Assembly (NCBI RefSeq): GCF_023161665.1
Contig: NZ_JALNTW010000018.1
Coordinates: 21,348 to 85,347 of the forward strand
DNA: 64,000 nucleotides
Source of the DNA: Shewanella sp. 1CM18E
GTDB taxonomy: Bacteria; Pseudomonadota; Gammaproteobacteria; Enterobacterales; Shewanellaceae
Direction: 5' to 3'
Shown: in pieces, positions 36,191-45,913 of the stretch
How the letters are laid out: the number at the start of each line of letters is the position of its first letter
How positions within the stretch are numbered: position 1 is the first letter of the stretch
Notes under the pieces: generated by a model
The model's input: only the letters and a program-made list of their open reading frames with translations
Database searches by the model: none
What the model was told of the DNA's origin: nothing
Made by a program: the position numbers and the translations under genes

Positions 36191-36254
36191 CATCATTTCA
36201 GCACTTCATAATACCGATTGATTTCTGAATTGCTCTATTTTGAGGACACACAAA

Positions 36255-36878
36255 GTGTTATCTGCCCAATTAAATGATTATTTAGCCGAAGTAGGCCTGA
36301 CTGCTACTGAACACCAAAAACAGCAGCTGGTAGACTTTGTTGGTATGCTCAACAAATGGAATAAGGCATTTAACCTCACTTCTGTGCGCGATCCTGAGCA
36401 AATGCTGATCCGTCACATCATGGATAGTTTAGTGGTATCTCCTCATCTTGTTGGGCAACGCTTTATTGATGTTGGAACGGGCCCAGGTTTACCGGGGATC
36501 CCACTTGCAATCTTAAATCCAGATAAAGAATTTGTATTACTTGATAGTTTAGGCAAGCGCATTCGTTTTCAAAAGCAGGTGCAGTTTGAGCTAGGTATCA
36601 ATAATATTTCTTCTGTTGAAAGCCGCGTTGAAGCTTATCAGCCAGAAGAGCTATTTGATGGTGTATTGAGCCGTGCGTTTGCATCAATTCAAGATATGTT
36701 GCATTGGTGCCACCATTTGCCAAAAGCAGATGGTTGTTTTTACGCGCTAAAAGGCCAATTAAGCGAAGAAGAAATGTCACAATTGCCTGCTGGCTTTGTG
36801 GTAACTGATACATTTGAGCTAAAAGTTCCTAAACTTGATGAGCAGCGCCATCTGCTGCGTGTGATCAAGCAAGATTAA
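36255..36878 (+). CDS. rsmG: 16S rRNA (guanine527-N7)-methyltransferase RsmG
   Basis: 207-aa SAM-dependent methyltransferase for G527 of 16S rRNA. I choose the GTG at 36255 (MLSAQLNDYLAEVGL), preceded by GAGG; an in-frame TTG 15 bp upstream has no proper site. SAM motif I is FIDVGTGPGLPGIPLAI, followed by LLDSLGKRIRFQKQV and SRAFASIQDML. Usual partner of mnmG and parAB near origins. Confidence 0.96.
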   Translation: MLSAQLNDYLAEVGLTATEHQKQQLVDFVGMLNKWNKAFNLTSVRDPEQMLIRHIMDSLVVSPHLVGQRFIDVGTGPGLPGIPLAILNPDKEFVLLDSLGKRIRFQKQVQFELGINNISSVESRVEAYQPEELFDGVLSRAFASIQDMLHWCHHLPKADGCFYALKGQLSEEEMSQLPAGFVVTDTFELKVPKLDEQRHLLRVIKQD

Positions 36879-36928
36879 GCTTGTTTGTCTAAGTCACGAT
36901 AATAAAAGACTAGATGGAGTAAGCTATG

Positions 36929-36973
36929 TTGCTTAAGGTGCTGAAATTTGCAATCTTTCAGCACTTCAAGCAA
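36929..36973 (+). repeat. 18-bp imperfect inverted repeat upstream of parA
   Basis: TTGCTTAAGGTGCTGAAA and TTTCAGCACTTCAAGCAA around a 9-nt loop, with two non-Watson-Crick positions. It lies between rsmG and parA with no T-run; a leader hairpin or processing site is likelier than a terminator. Confidence 0.45.
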
Positions 36974-37064
36974 TTTAAGACTAATAACCATTAGATTTGT
37001 GCGCTAAATTTCTAAGCAATGCACTGTTTAGAAATATAATAAAAGTGACTTACAGGGTGATATT

Positions 37065-37853
37065 GTGGGTAAAGTGATTGCCGTGGCCAACCAGAAAGGT
37101 GGCGTCGGAAAAACAACAACTTGTGTAAATTTAGCAGCTTCATTAGCAGCAACTAAGCGCCGTGTTTTGTTGATCGATCTCGATCCGCAAGGTAATGCGA
37201 CCATGGGAAGTGGAATCGACAAGTATGAAGTCGAAAATACTGCCTATGAATTATTGGTTGAAGAAAAAGCGTTTGAAGACGTTGTTTGCCGAGATACGAA
37301 CGGGAAATATGATCTTATCGCCGGTAACGGTGATGTGACCGCGGCTGAAATCAAACTTATGGAGTTTTTTGCCCGCGAGATCCGTCTTCGCAATGCACTT
37401 GCCCCTATCAAAGATGATTATGATTTTATTTTCATCGACTGCCCACCATCGTTAAACATGCTAACCGTTAATGCTATGTCTGCAGCCGACTCTGTGTTGG
37501 TGCCAATGCAATGTGAATATTACGCGTTAGAAGGTTTAACAGCGTTAATGGACACCATTAGCAAGTTAGGAGCGATGGTTAACCCTGGTCTGCATATCGA
37601 AGGGATCTTACGTACCATGTACGATCCTCGTAACCGCCTATCTAATGATGTTTCTGACCAATTGAAACAACACTTTGGTGAAAAAGTTTACCGCACTGTG
37701 ATCCCAAGGAATGTTCGTTTAGCTGAAGCGCCAAGTTTTGGTGCACCAGCAATGTATTATGATAAATCGAGCGCAGGGGCCAAAGCCTATCTGGCACTAG
37801 CAGGCGAAATAATTCGTCGTGCAGAGCAACTTACCCAGGCTGAGCAAGTTTAA
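37065..37853 (+). CDS. parA: Chromosome-partitioning ATPase ParA
   Basis: 262-aa ParA/Soj-type ATPase with GTG start. The deviant Walker A is NQKGGVGKTTTCVNLAASLA and the Walker B region is YDFIFIDCPPSLNMLTVNAM. There is no N-terminal HTH, so it is the chromosomal type. It drives origin segregation together with ParB bound at the parS sites. parB starts 9 bp after it. Confidence 0.97.
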   Translation: MGKVIAVANQKGGVGKTTTCVNLAASLAATKRRVLLIDLDPQGNATMGSGIDKYEVENTAYELLVEEKAFEDVVCRDTNGKYDLIAGNGDVTAAEIKLMEFFAREIRLRNALAPIKDDYDFIFIDCPPSLNMLTVNAMSAADSVLVPMQCEYYALEGLTALMDTISKLGAMVNPGLHIEGILRTMYDPRNRLSNDVSDQLKQHFGEKVYRTVIPRNVRLAEAPSFGAPAMYYDKSSAGAKAYLALAGEIIRRAEQLTQAEQV

Positions 37854-37862
37854 GGATAAAAA

Positions 37863-38750
37863 ATGACATTGAAAAAAAGAGGCTTGGGTAAAGGGCTTGA
37901 TGCACTTTTAAGTACTAGCCAAGCAGCAAGTAAGCGAGCAGAGCCTGTTGCTACAGCCGCAGAGCAAGATATTAAAAACGATGATCTGATTATGTTAGAC
38001 ATCGATAGACTGCAGCCTGGTAAATATCAGCCGCGTAAAGATATGGCGCCAGAAGCATTAGAAGAGCTGGCTGAGTCTATTAGAGCGCAAGGTGTTATCC
38101 AGCCTATCGTAGTGCGTAAGGTATCACCTGAAAGCTATGAAATTATTGCTGGTGAGCGTCGCTGGCGCGCATCTCAACTTGCAGGTCTAGCGCAAATTCC
38201 TTGTATCGTTAAGCAAGTGCCTGATGAAGCCGCTGTGGCCATCGCGCTGATTGAAAACATTCAGCGTGAAGACCTCAATGCGATGGAAGAAGCGATTGCC
38301 TTAAATCGTTTAATTGAAGAGTTTGAGTTAACTCATCAGCAAATTGCTGATGCAGTAGGAAAATCTCGGGCAACGGTCTCAAATTTGCTAAGACTTAATG
38401 GCTTAAATGAGCCTGTTAAGCGTATGCTTGAGTATGGCGATATTGATATGGGCCATGGCCGAGCACTGCTTGCAATTAGCGGTGACGAGCAAACAAATTT
38501 GGCTCGATTGGTCGTTTCTAAAGAATTAACAGTTCGTGAAACAGAACGATTGGTGAATAAAACCTTAAACCAAACTGAAATCGTCGAAAAACCAGCTAAA
38601 GATCATGATGTGGTGCGTTTAGAGACGCAATTAATTGAAAGGCTGGGCGCTAAGGTATCTTTGACTCACAATAAAAAGGGTAAAGGTAAAATGGTAATAA
38701 ACTACCAAAACTTGGCTGAATTAGAGGGTATTATCAGCAAAATCCGCTAA
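37863..38750 (+). CDS. parB: Chromosome-partitioning protein ParB
   Basis: 295-aa CTP-dependent DNA clamp. The N-terminus MTLKKRGLGKGLDALLS carries the ParA-interacting basic patch. The CTP/ParB domain motif is IIAGERRWRASQLAGL and ENIQREDLNAMEEA. The HTH (TVSNLLRLNGL) reads parS. The C-terminal dimerisation domain ends in ELEGIISKIR. Its targets are visible at 9.4, 12.6 and 14.0 kb. Confidence 0.97.
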   Translation: MTLKKRGLGKGLDALLSTSQAASKRAEPVATAAEQDIKNDDLIMLDIDRLQPGKYQPRKDMAPEALEELAESIRAQGVIQPIVVRKVSPESYEIIAGERRWRASQLAGLAQIPCIVKQVPDEAAVAIALIENIQREDLNAMEEAIALNRLIEEFELTHQQIADAVGKSRATVSNLLRLNGLNEPVKRMLEYGDIDMGHGRALLAISGDEQTNLARLVVSKELTVRETERLVNKTLNQTEIVEKPAKDHDVVRLETQLIERLGAKVSLTHNKKGKGKMVINYQNLAELEGIISKIR

Positions 38751-38809
38751 AAAAACAAAGTTAACACTATATTATGTAATTTTGTGACATTCGTTAATCT
38801 TATACTTTT

Positions 38810-38848
38810 AGACTTTTGGCGTAGATCACGCTAAAAGTCTCCTTTTTC
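38810..38848 (+). terminator. Intrinsic terminator of parAB
   Basis: AGACTTTTGGCG, TAGATCA, CGCTAAAAGTCT (one mismatch), then CCTTTTTC. Confidence 0.75.
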
Positions 38849-38860
38849 TAACAGTTAAAC

Positions 38861-38888
38861 TTGCTTTGAAAGCTTGAAACGGTATACT
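38861..38888 (+). promoter_or_regulatory. Candidate promoter of the atp operon
   Basis: -35 TTGCTT (38861-38866), 16-bp spacer, -10 TATACT (38883-38888). It lies about 85 bp before atpI. AAAGCTTG / CAAGCTTT around the -10 can pair. Confidence 0.5.
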
Positions 38889-38973
38889 TTCGCAAGCTTT
38901 TTGTACCTCGAGTTTGGACGGATATTTGTAATCCGGTCATCGAAACAAGAAGTTATAATGCGGAGAAGATAAA

Positions 38974-39357
38974 TTGAGCAAGGTTTTAGCACGTCGTGGC
39001 CGATGGTCAGCCTATAAATTGGTTTTACTACAGGCAGCGATGGCTGGATGTGTTTCAATTTTCTTTTTTGCTATGTGGGGGGGGCCGTATGGCTTATCTG
39101 CTTTGGCAGGTGGTGTCATTGCAGTACTCCCTAATTTTGTATTCGCAACCCTAGCTTTTTCCCATGCGGGAGCACAAGCATCAGGAAAAGTCGTACGGTC
39201 TTTTTTCCTGGGGGAAGCGGTAAAGTTGCTATTAACCATTGTGTTATTTTCACTGGCATTTGGTTTGATGAAGTCGGCATTTATGCCGTTATTCGTCAGT
39301 TATCTACTTGTGTTAATCGTGCCTTGGATAGCTCCTTTATACATCAAACAAAATTAA
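38974..39357 (+). CDS. atpI: ATP synthase protein I AtpI
   Basis: 127-aa inner-membrane protein, first gene of the atp operon, thought to help c-ring assembly. TTG start preceded by GGAGAAG. Four hydrophobic segments span about 15-125. A basic N-terminus (SKVLARRGRWSAYKL) and weak sequence conservation are normal for AtpI. It ends 12 bp before atpB. Confidence 0.9.
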   Translation: MSKVLARRGRWSAYKLVLLQAAMAGCVSIFFFAMWGGPYGLSALAGGVIAVLPNFVFATLAFSHAGAQASGKVVRSFFLGEAVKLLLTIVLFSLAFGLMKSAFMPLFVSYLLVLIVPWIAPLYIKQN

Positions 39358-39369
39358 GTGAGATTAATC

Positions 39370-40200
39370 ATGGCGACAACTGGGGATGACACGTTAACTG
39401 TAACGGCTTCCGGCTATATCCAGCATCACCTGACTAATGCGAAAATGTGTTCCGCTGATGGTGGAATTGCTTTTAACCATGCATGTCAAGATGCAGGATT
39501 TTGGACTTGGCACATTGACTCACTTTTGTTTTCAGTTGGTCTAGGTGTTCTATTTTTGTGGTTATTCTACAAAGTAGGACAAAAGGCAACTATTGGCGTT
39601 CCAGGCAAGCTTCAATGTTTTGTTGAAATGTGCGTGGAAGGTGTTGATAAAATTGTAAAAGACTCATTCCATGGGAAAAATGCAGTTATCGCACCATTAG
39701 GTCTAACTATTTTCGTCTGGGTTTTCCTGATGAACTTAATGGACTTGATCCCAGTTGACTTTGTACCTGAGGCCGCAAACAGATTATTAGGCGTACCTTA
39801 CCTAAAGATTGTACCTACAACTGACTTGAACGTTACTTTGGGCTTAGCTCTAAGTGTATTCGCGTTAATTGTTTTCTACAGTATCAAGGTAAAGGGGATT
39901 GGTGGGTTCACTAAAGAACTGACTATGCAGCCTTTCAATCATTGGGCACTAATTCCAATCAACTTTGTTTTGGAAACAGTAACCTTGGTTGCGAAGCCGA
40001 TTTCATTATCGCTTCGTCTGTTTGGTAACCTGTATGCAGGTGAGTTGATCTTTATTCTGATAGCGCTGATGCCTTGGTGGGCTCAGTTTGCATTATCAGT
40101 GCCTTGGGCCATTTTCCATATTTTGGTAATTGTGCTTCAGGCGTTTATCTTCATGATGCTTACGATTGTATATCTAAGCATGGCACATGAAGACCATTAA
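39370..40200 (+). CDS. atpB: ATP synthase Fo subunit a
   Basis: 276-aa membrane subunit forming the proton half-channels. I use ATG 39370 (MATTGDDTLTVTASGYIQHHL); a GTG four codons earlier touches the atpI stop. The essential Arg lies in PISLSLRLFGNLYAGELIF. C-terminal helices end YLSMAHEDH. Confidence 0.97.
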   Translation: MATTGDDTLTVTASGYIQHHLTNAKMCSADGGIAFNHACQDAGFWTWHIDSLLFSVGLGVLFLWLFYKVGQKATIGVPGKLQCFVEMCVEGVDKIVKDSFHGKNAVIAPLGLTIFVWVFLMNLMDLIPVDFVPEAANRLLGVPYLKIVPTTDLNVTLGLALSVFALIVFYSIKVKGIGGFTKELTMQPFNHWALIPINFVLETVTLVAKPISLSLRLFGNLYAGELIFILIALMPWWAQFALSVPWAIFHILVIVLQAFIFMMLTIVYLSMAHEDH

Positions 40201-40232
40201 TTTATTAAAATTAGATATTTATCGGAGATAAA

Positions 40233-40502
40233 ATGGAAACTGTAATTAGCTTTACAGCAATCGCTGTTGCAATTATGATCGGCTTAGCAGCGCTAGGTAC
40301 TGGTATTGGCTTTGCTATTCTAGGTGGTAAATTCCTAGAAGCTTCTGCTCGTCAACCAGAGCTTGCTCCTGCACTTCAAACTAAAATGTTCATCGTAGCT
40401 GGTCTACTTGATGCGATCTCAATGATTGCAGTTGGTGTTGCATTATTCTTCGTCTTCGCTAACCCGTTTGTGGGTCAATTAAGTGCATTTCTACCTGGCT
40501 AA
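40233..40502 (+). CDS. atpE: ATP synthase Fo subunit c
   Basis: 89-aa hairpin of two membrane helices. The polar loop is ARQPE and the proton-carrying Asp lies in VAGLLDAISMIAVG. No Na-binding Gln/Glu signature is seen, so the ring is H+-type. It has a C-terminal extension (NPFVGQLSAFLPG) longer than E. coli. Confidence 0.97.
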   Translation: METVISFTAIAVAIMIGLAALGTGIGFAILGGKFLEASARQPELAPALQTKMFIVAGLLDAISMIAVGVALFFVFANPFVGQLSAFLPG

Positions 40503-40528
40503 TCGTCCCCTTAAAAGGAGTTGTCGTT

Positions 40529-40999
40529 ATGAGTATTAACGCTACCCTGCTAGGCCAAGCGATATCTTTTCTTCTCTTTGTGTGGTTTTGCATGAAGTTT
40601 GTATGGCCGCCATTGATGAACGCCATCGAAGAACGCCAGAAGAAAATTGCTGATGGTCTAGCTGATGCAGGACGTGCTGCAAAAGATTTAGAGCTAGCTC
40701 AGGTGAAAGCCACAGAGCAGCTGAAAGACGCTAAAGCAACAGCAAACGAAATTATTGAGCAAGCAAATAAACGCAAAGCTCAAATCGTTGATGAAGCAAA
40801 AATTGAAGCTGATACCGAGCGTGCGAAAATCATCGCTCAGGGCCACGCTGAAATTGAAAACGAACGTAATCGCGTGAAAGAAGATCTACGTAAGCAAGTA
40901 GCTGTATTAGCTATTGCTGGCGCTGAGAAAATTCTTGAACGTTCGATTGATGAAGCCGCACACAGTGACATAGTTAACAAACTTGTTGCTGAACTTTAA
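40529..40999 (+). CDS. atpF: ATP synthase Fo subunit b
   Basis: 156 aa, the E. coli length. One N-terminal membrane helix (LLGQAISFLLFVWFCMKFVWPPLM) and a long Ala/Lys/Glu-rich coiled coil form the peripheral stalk dimer. It has an AAGGAG ribosome-binding site. Confidence 0.97.
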   Translation: MSINATLLGQAISFLLFVWFCMKFVWPPLMNAIEERQKKIADGLADAGRAAKDLELAQVKATEQLKDAKATANEIIEQANKRKAQIVDEAKIEADTERAKIIAQGHAEIENERNRVKEDLRKQVAVLAIAGAEKILERSIDEAAHSDIVNKLVAEL

Positions 41000-41015
41000 A
41001 TAAGGAGCTTGAGTT

Positions 41016-41549
41016 ATGGCTGAAATAACCACCATCGCTCGTCCTTACGCAAAGGCAGCTTTTGACTTCGCTCTTGAACAGAAAGCAGTAGAAAGTTGGG
41101 CAGAAATGCTTAACTTTGCCGCATTAGTTAGTGAAAACGAAGCTATGCAGCCATTACTGTCTGGCGCTATAGCCAGCAATAAGCTTGCAGAACTCTTTAT
41201 TGGAGTTTGTGGCGAGCAAATCAACGAGCAAGCTCAGAACCTGTTAAAGGTAATGGCTGAAAACGGTCGTTTAGTTGCGCTACCTGCTGTTGCTCAACAA
41301 TTTGTTGAGATGCAACGTGAGTACGCGAAAGAAGTTGAAGCGCAAATCGTTTCAGCTACTGAGCTAAACTCAGAGCAACTACAAGAGCTGAGCGCTTCTC
41401 TAGAGAAACGTCTAGCACGCAAAGTTAAGCTGAATTGCAGCATAGATGCCAGCCTTATTGCTGGTGTAATTATCACGGCAGGAGACTTAGTCATTGATGG
41501 CTCGGTCCGCGGAAAAATTTCGCGTCTGTCTGATACGCTGCAGTCGTAA
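41016..41549 (+). CDS. atpH: ATP synthase F1 subunit delta
   Basis: 177 aa; connects the b stalk to the F1 crown. The helical N-domain begins MAEITTIARPYAKAAFDFAL and the C-terminal signature is VKLNCSIDASLIAGVIITAGDLVIDGSVRGKI. It starts 16 bp after atpF. Confidence 0.97.
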   Translation: MAEITTIARPYAKAAFDFALEQKAVESWAEMLNFAALVSENEAMQPLLSGAIASNKLAELFIGVCGEQINEQAQNLLKVMAENGRLVALPAVAQQFVEMQREYAKEVEAQIVSATELNSEQLQELSASLEKRLARKVKLNCSIDASLIAGVIITAGDLVIDGSVRGKISRLSDTLQS

Positions 41550-41563
41550 TTGGGAGTTTGAGC

Positions 41564-43105
41564 ATGCAACTGAATTCCACTGAAATCAGCGATCTGATTA
41601 AACAGCGGATCGAGCAGTTCGAAGTCGTTAGTGAAGCTCGCAACGAAGGTACTATCGTTGCAGTAAGTGACGGCATCATCCGCATCCACGGCCTAGCCGA
41701 CGTGATGCAGGGTGAAATGATCGAGCTGCCTGGCAACCGTTTTGCAATCGCGTTGAACTTAGAACGTGATTCTGTCGGTGCCGTAGTAATGGGCCCTTAT
41801 GCCTCTTTGGCAGAAGGCGACAAAGTTAAAACAACAGGCCGTATTTTGGAAGTACCTGTTGGCCGTGGTCTATTAGGCCGTGTAGTCAACACGTTAGGTG
41901 AGCCAATTGACGGTAAAGGACCTATCGATAGCGATGGTTTCTCTCCTGTTGAAGTAATTGCACCAGGTGTAATTGAGCGTAAATCAGTAGATCAGCCAGT
42001 ACAGACTGGTTATAAAGCTGTTGACTCTATGATCCCAATCGGTCGTGGACAACGTGAATTGATCATTGGTGACCGCCAGATCGGTAAAACCGCTCTAGCG
42101 ATCGACGCGATTATCAACCAAAAAGATTCTGGCATTAAGTGTGTATACGTAGCTGTAGGCCAAAAGGCTTCTACAATTGCTAACGTAGTACGCAAGCTAG
42201 AAGAGCACGGCGCTTTGGCGAACACCATTGTTGTTGTTGCTACAGCTTCTGAAGCTGCTGCACTGCAATACTTGGCTCCATACTCTGGTTGTACAATGGG
42301 TGAATACTTCCGCGACCGCGGTGAAGACTCACTAATCGTATATGATGATTTGTCTAAGCAAGCTGTTGCTTACCGTCAAATCTCATTGCTTCTTAAGCGT
42401 CCACCAGGACGTGAAGCATACCCAGGTGATGTATTCTATCTTCACTCTCGTCTGTTGGAACGTGCTTCACGTGTTAACGCCGAGTATGTTGAGAAGTTCA
42501 CTAAAGGTGAAGTTAAAGGCCAAACAGGTTCTTTGACTGCTCTACCAATTATTGAAACTCAAGCTGGTGACGTTTCTGCATTCGTACCGACTAACGTAAT
42601 TTCGATTACCGATGGTCAGATCTTCCTTGAAACAGATCTATTTAACTCTGGCCTACGTCCAGCTGTTAACCCAGGTATCTCTGTTTCTCGTGTTGGTGGT
42701 GCAGCGCAGACTAAGATCATCAAGAAACTGTCTGGTGGTATCCGTACCGCTCTTGCACAGTATCGAGAGCTTGCAGCGTTCTCACAGTTTGCATCTGACT
42801 TAGATGATGCAACTCGTGCTCAGCTTGAGCATGGTGAGCGTGTTACCGAACTAATGAAGCAAAAGCAATATGCTCCAATGAGTATCGCTGATCAGTCTGT
42901 GTCTATTTTCGCAGCTGAAAAAGGTTACTTGAAGAGCGTTGAGCTGAACAAAGTTGGTAACTTCGAAGCGTCTCTGCTCTCTTTCATGAACAGTGAACAT
43001 GCTGACCTAATGAAGACCATCAACGAGACTGGCGATTATAACGCTGACATCGAAGGTGAGTTGAAGGCTAGCTTGGACAAGTTCGTAGAAACCCAAACCT
43101 GGTAA
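41564..43105 (+). CDS. atpA: ATP synthase F1 subunit alpha
   Basis: 513 aa from MQLNSTEISDLIK; the TTG two codons upstream is not used in the family. It is the non-catalytic nucleotide-binding subunit. P-loop GDRQIGKTALAID; signature PAVNPGISVSRVGG with the arginine finger. It follows atpH by 14 bp. Confidence 0.98.
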   Translation: MQLNSTEISDLIKQRIEQFEVVSEARNEGTIVAVSDGIIRIHGLADVMQGEMIELPGNRFAIALNLERDSVGAVVMGPYASLAEGDKVKTTGRILEVPVGRGLLGRVVNTLGEPIDGKGPIDSDGFSPVEVIAPGVIERKSVDQPVQTGYKAVDSMIPIGRGQRELIIGDRQIGKTALAIDAIINQKDSGIKCVYVAVGQKASTIANVVRKLEEHGALANTIVVVATASEAAALQYLAPYSGCTMGEYFRDRGEDSLIVYDDLSKQAVAYRQISLLLKRPPGREAYPGDVFYLHSRLLERASRVNAEYVEKFTKGEVKGQTGSLTALPIIETQAGDVSAFVPTNVISITDGQIFLETDLFNSGLRPAVNPGISVSRVGGAAQTKIIKKLSGGIRTALAQYRELAAFSQFASDLDDATRAQLEHGERVTELMKQKQYAPMSIADQSVSIFAAEKGYLKSVELNKVGNFEASLLSFMNSEHADLMKTINETGDYNADIEGELKASLDKFVETQTW

Positions 43106-43153
43106 ATTTTAGAGGTGCCTCTGGCACCTCAGGTCCAGAATTGGAGAGTAAAG

Positions 43154-44014
43154 ATGGCCAACGCTAAAGAGATTAAAACCAAGATCGCGAGTGTTCAAAA
43201 CACTCAGAAGATCACGTCTGCAATGGAGATGGTTGCTGCGAGTAAAATGCGTAAAGCGCAGGATCGCATGTCTTCTAGTCGTCCATATGCAGAAAATATG
43301 CGTAAGGTGATCGGTCACGTGGCGCAAGGTTCTCTCGAATATAAGCATCCATATTTGGAAGTGCGAGAAGCTAAGCGTGTTGGTTACATTGTTGTGTCAA
43401 CCGACCGTGGTCTTTGTGGTGGTCTGAACGTCAACCTTTTCAAAAAGGTTGTCGCAGACGTGAAGAAGCAGCGTGAAGCTGGTGCAGAAGTTGAATTCTG
43501 TACAATTGGTGCACGTAGTGCCCAGTTCTTCAATAGCTTTGGCGGACAAGTGTCTGCTTCTGCTTCAGGTTTAGGCGATGCTCCAAAGCTAGCCGACTTG
43601 ATCGGAACAGTACGTGTGATGCTAGAAGCATACAACGAAGGCAAGCTGGACCGTTTGTACGTAGTATTCAACAAGTTTGTAAATACTATGACTCAAACCC
43701 CGGTGATCGAGCAGCTGCTACCTTTGCCTAAGTCAGAAGAAGATGAGTTTACTCATCAGTGGGATTACATCTACGAACCTGATCCAAAGTTATTGTTAGA
43801 TACTTTGTTGGTTCGCTTTGTGGAATCTCAAGTTTATCAAGGTGTTGTTGAAAACATCGCATCTGAGCAAGCAGCCCGTATGGTTGCTATGAAAGCTGCG
43901 ACAGACAACGCTGGTGAACTTATCGGTGACTTGCAGTTGGTCTATAACAAAGCCCGTCAGGCTGCGATTACGCAAGAACTTTCGGAAATTGTTTCAGGTG
44001 CTGCCGCCGTTTAG
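43154..44014 (+). CDS. atpG: ATP synthase F1 subunit gamma
   Basis: 286-aa rotor shaft from MANAKEIKTKIASVQNTQKITSAMEMVA, preceded by GGAGAG; 13 upstream in-frame codons are an extension. The C-terminal helix ARMVAMKAATDNAGELIGDLQLVYNKARQAAITQEL is the family signature. Confidence 0.98.
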   Translation: MANAKEIKTKIASVQNTQKITSAMEMVAASKMRKAQDRMSSSRPYAENMRKVIGHVAQGSLEYKHPYLEVREAKRVGYIVVSTDRGLCGGLNVNLFKKVVADVKKQREAGAEVEFCTIGARSAQFFNSFGGQVSASASGLGDAPKLADLIGTVRVMLEAYNEGKLDRLYVVFNKFVNTMTQTPVIEQLLPLPKSEEDEFTHQWDYIYEPDPKLLLDTLLVRFVESQVYQGVVENIASEQAARMVAMKAATDNAGELIGDLQLVYNKARQAAITQELSEIVSGAAAV

Positions 44015-44049
44015 GCTAGGTAACGAATACAAGTTTTAGAGGATTAATC

Positions 44050-45426
44050 ATGAGCACAGGTACTGTTGTCCAAGTAATTGGCGCGGTTGTGGACGTAGAG
44101 TTTCCACATGATGCCGTACCTCAGGTATATGACGCTCTAGAGATCAAAAGTGAAGGCTTGGTGCTGGAAGTTCAGCAGCAACTTGGTGGTGGTGTAGTTC
44201 GTACCATCGCTATGGGTTCTTCAGATGGTCTGCGTCGTGGCCTAGAGGTTGTAAACTCTGGTTCACCAATTACTGTTCCGGTTGGGTCTGCGACCCTAGG
44301 CCGTATTATGAACGTATTGGGTGAGCCTGTTGATGAAGCGGGCCCTATCGGTGAAGAAGATCGCTATGTGATCCACCGTGAAGCTCCTTCATACGAAGAT
44401 CAGTCAAACACAACTGAACTTTTAGAGACTGGTATCAAGGTTATCGACCTTGTATGTCCATTCGCTAAGGGTGGTAAAGTTGGTCTGTTTGGTGGTGCTG
44501 GTGTTGGTAAGACCGTTAACATGATGGAACTTATTAACAACATCGCTAAAGCACACTCTGGTTTATCAGTTTTCGCTGGTGTAGGTGAGCGTACTCGTGA
44601 GGGTAACGACTTCTACTACGAGATGGAAGATTCTGGCGTTCTAGATAAAGTGGCCATGGTTTATGGTCAGATGAACGAGCCTCCAGGAAACCGTCTACGT
44701 GTGGCACTGACTGGTCTAACAATGGCTGAGAAGTTCCGTGACGAAGGTAAAGACGTTCTTTTCTTCGTAGATAACATCTACCGTTACACCTTGGCGGGTA
44801 CTGAAGTATCTGCACTGCTAGGCCGTATGCCATCAGCAGTAGGTTACCAGCCAACATTGGCTGAGGAGATGGGTGTTCTTCAGGAGCGTATTACATCGAC
44901 TAAGACAGGGTCTATTACCTCTGTTCAAGCCGTATACGTACCTGCGGATGACTTAACGGATCCATCACCAGCAACAACCTTCGCTCACTTAGATGCGACT
45001 GTTGTATTGTCTCGTAACATTGCTTCGCTAGGTATTTACCCAGCGGTTGACCCATTGGATTCGACTTCACGTCAGCTAGATCCACAAATTGTTGGTCAAG
45101 AGCATTACGATGTTGCTAGCGGTGTTCAAACCGTACTTCAGCGCTACAAAGAGCTGAAAGATATCATTGCGATCCTAGGTATGGATGAATTATCTGATGA
45201 AGATAAGACAACTGTATTCCGTGCTCGTAAGATTGAAAAATATCTTTCACAGCCATTCTTCGTAGCAGAAGTATTCACCGGTTCTCCAGGTAAGTACGTT
45301 TCTCTTAAAGACACAATCCGTGGCTTCAAGGGTATTCTAGATGGTGAGTTCGATCACCTTCCAGAGCAAGCGTTCTACATGGTTGGTTCAATCGACGAAG
45401 CCGTTGAGAAAGCTAACAAAAAATAA
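44050..45426 (+). CDS. atpD: ATP synthase F1 subunit beta
   Basis: 458-aa catalytic subunit. P-loop GLFGGAGVGKTVNMMELI; catalytic Glu in GVGERTREGNDFY; Walker B VLFFVDNIYRYT; signature PAVDPLDSTSRQL. Good AGAGGA ribosome-binding site. Confidence 0.98.
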   Translation: MSTGTVVQVIGAVVDVEFPHDAVPQVYDALEIKSEGLVLEVQQQLGGGVVRTIAMGSSDGLRRGLEVVNSGSPITVPVGSATLGRIMNVLGEPVDEAGPIGEEDRYVIHREAPSYEDQSNTTELLETGIKVIDLVCPFAKGGKVGLFGGAGVGKTVNMMELINNIAKAHSGLSVFAGVGERTREGNDFYYEMEDSGVLDKVAMVYGQMNEPPGNRLRVALTGLTMAEKFRDEGKDVLFFVDNIYRYTLAGTEVSALLGRMPSAVGYQPTLAEEMGVLQERITSTKTGSITSVQAVYVPADDLTDPSPATTFAHLDATVVLSRNIASLGIYPAVDPLDSTSRQLDPQIVGQEHYDVASGVQTVLQRYKELKDIIAILGMDELSDEDKTTVFRARKIEKYLSQPFFVAEVFTGSPGKYVSLKDTIRGFKGILDGEFDHLPEQAFYMVGSIDEAVEKANKK

Positions 45427-45471
45427 CTAAGTATTCTGTAGTAATATAGAGCACTAGTTTAAGGAGAACGG

Positions 45472-45900
45472 ATGGCAGCCATGACAGTACAGCTTGATAT
45501 GGTAAGTGCAGAGAATCATATCTTTTCTGGTCGCGTAGCTCAGCTACAAGTATCAGGAACAGAGGGTGAGTTAGGTATTATGCCTGGTCACGCGGCTCTG
45601 CTTACAAGTATCAAGCCTGGCATGGCGCGCATCGTCAAGCAAGATGGAAGCGAAGAAGTGTTTTACCTTTCGGGTGGTATCCTGGAAGTACAACCTTCTT
45701 CAATTTCAGTATTGGCTGACGTCGTTATGCGTGCCGATGAGATTGACGAGCAAGCAGCTGCAGAAGCTAAGAGCCGTGCCGAAGCCTCAATGGCGGGTGC
45801 TGGTGCTGACTTCAACTATGCAGCAGCAGCGGTTGAGCTAGCTCAAGCAGTTGCTCAGCTACGCGTTGTCGAGACCATCAAGAAGAACATTGCCAGATAA
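45472..45900 (+). CDS. atpC: ATP synthase F1 subunit epsilon
   Basis: 142-aa rotor subunit, inhibitory when extended. The N-terminal beta-sandwich (VQLDMVSAENHIFSGRVAQLQVSGTEGELGIMPGHAALLTSI) and C-terminal helices fit the family. Last gene of the operon, followed by a terminator. Confidence 0.97.
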   Translation: MAAMTVQLDMVSAENHIFSGRVAQLQVSGTEGELGIMPGHAALLTSIKPGMARIVKQDGSEEVFYLSGGILEVQPSSISVLADVVMRADEIDEQAAAEAKSRAEASMAGAGADFNYAAAAVELAQAVAQLRVVETIKKNIAR

Positions 45901-45913
45901 GGTTATTGTTTGA

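Noticed and set aside
42463..42478. CACGTG-centred sequence in atpA as another parS
   Set aside because: About six mismatches to the 16-mer and explained by conserved alpha-subunit codons.
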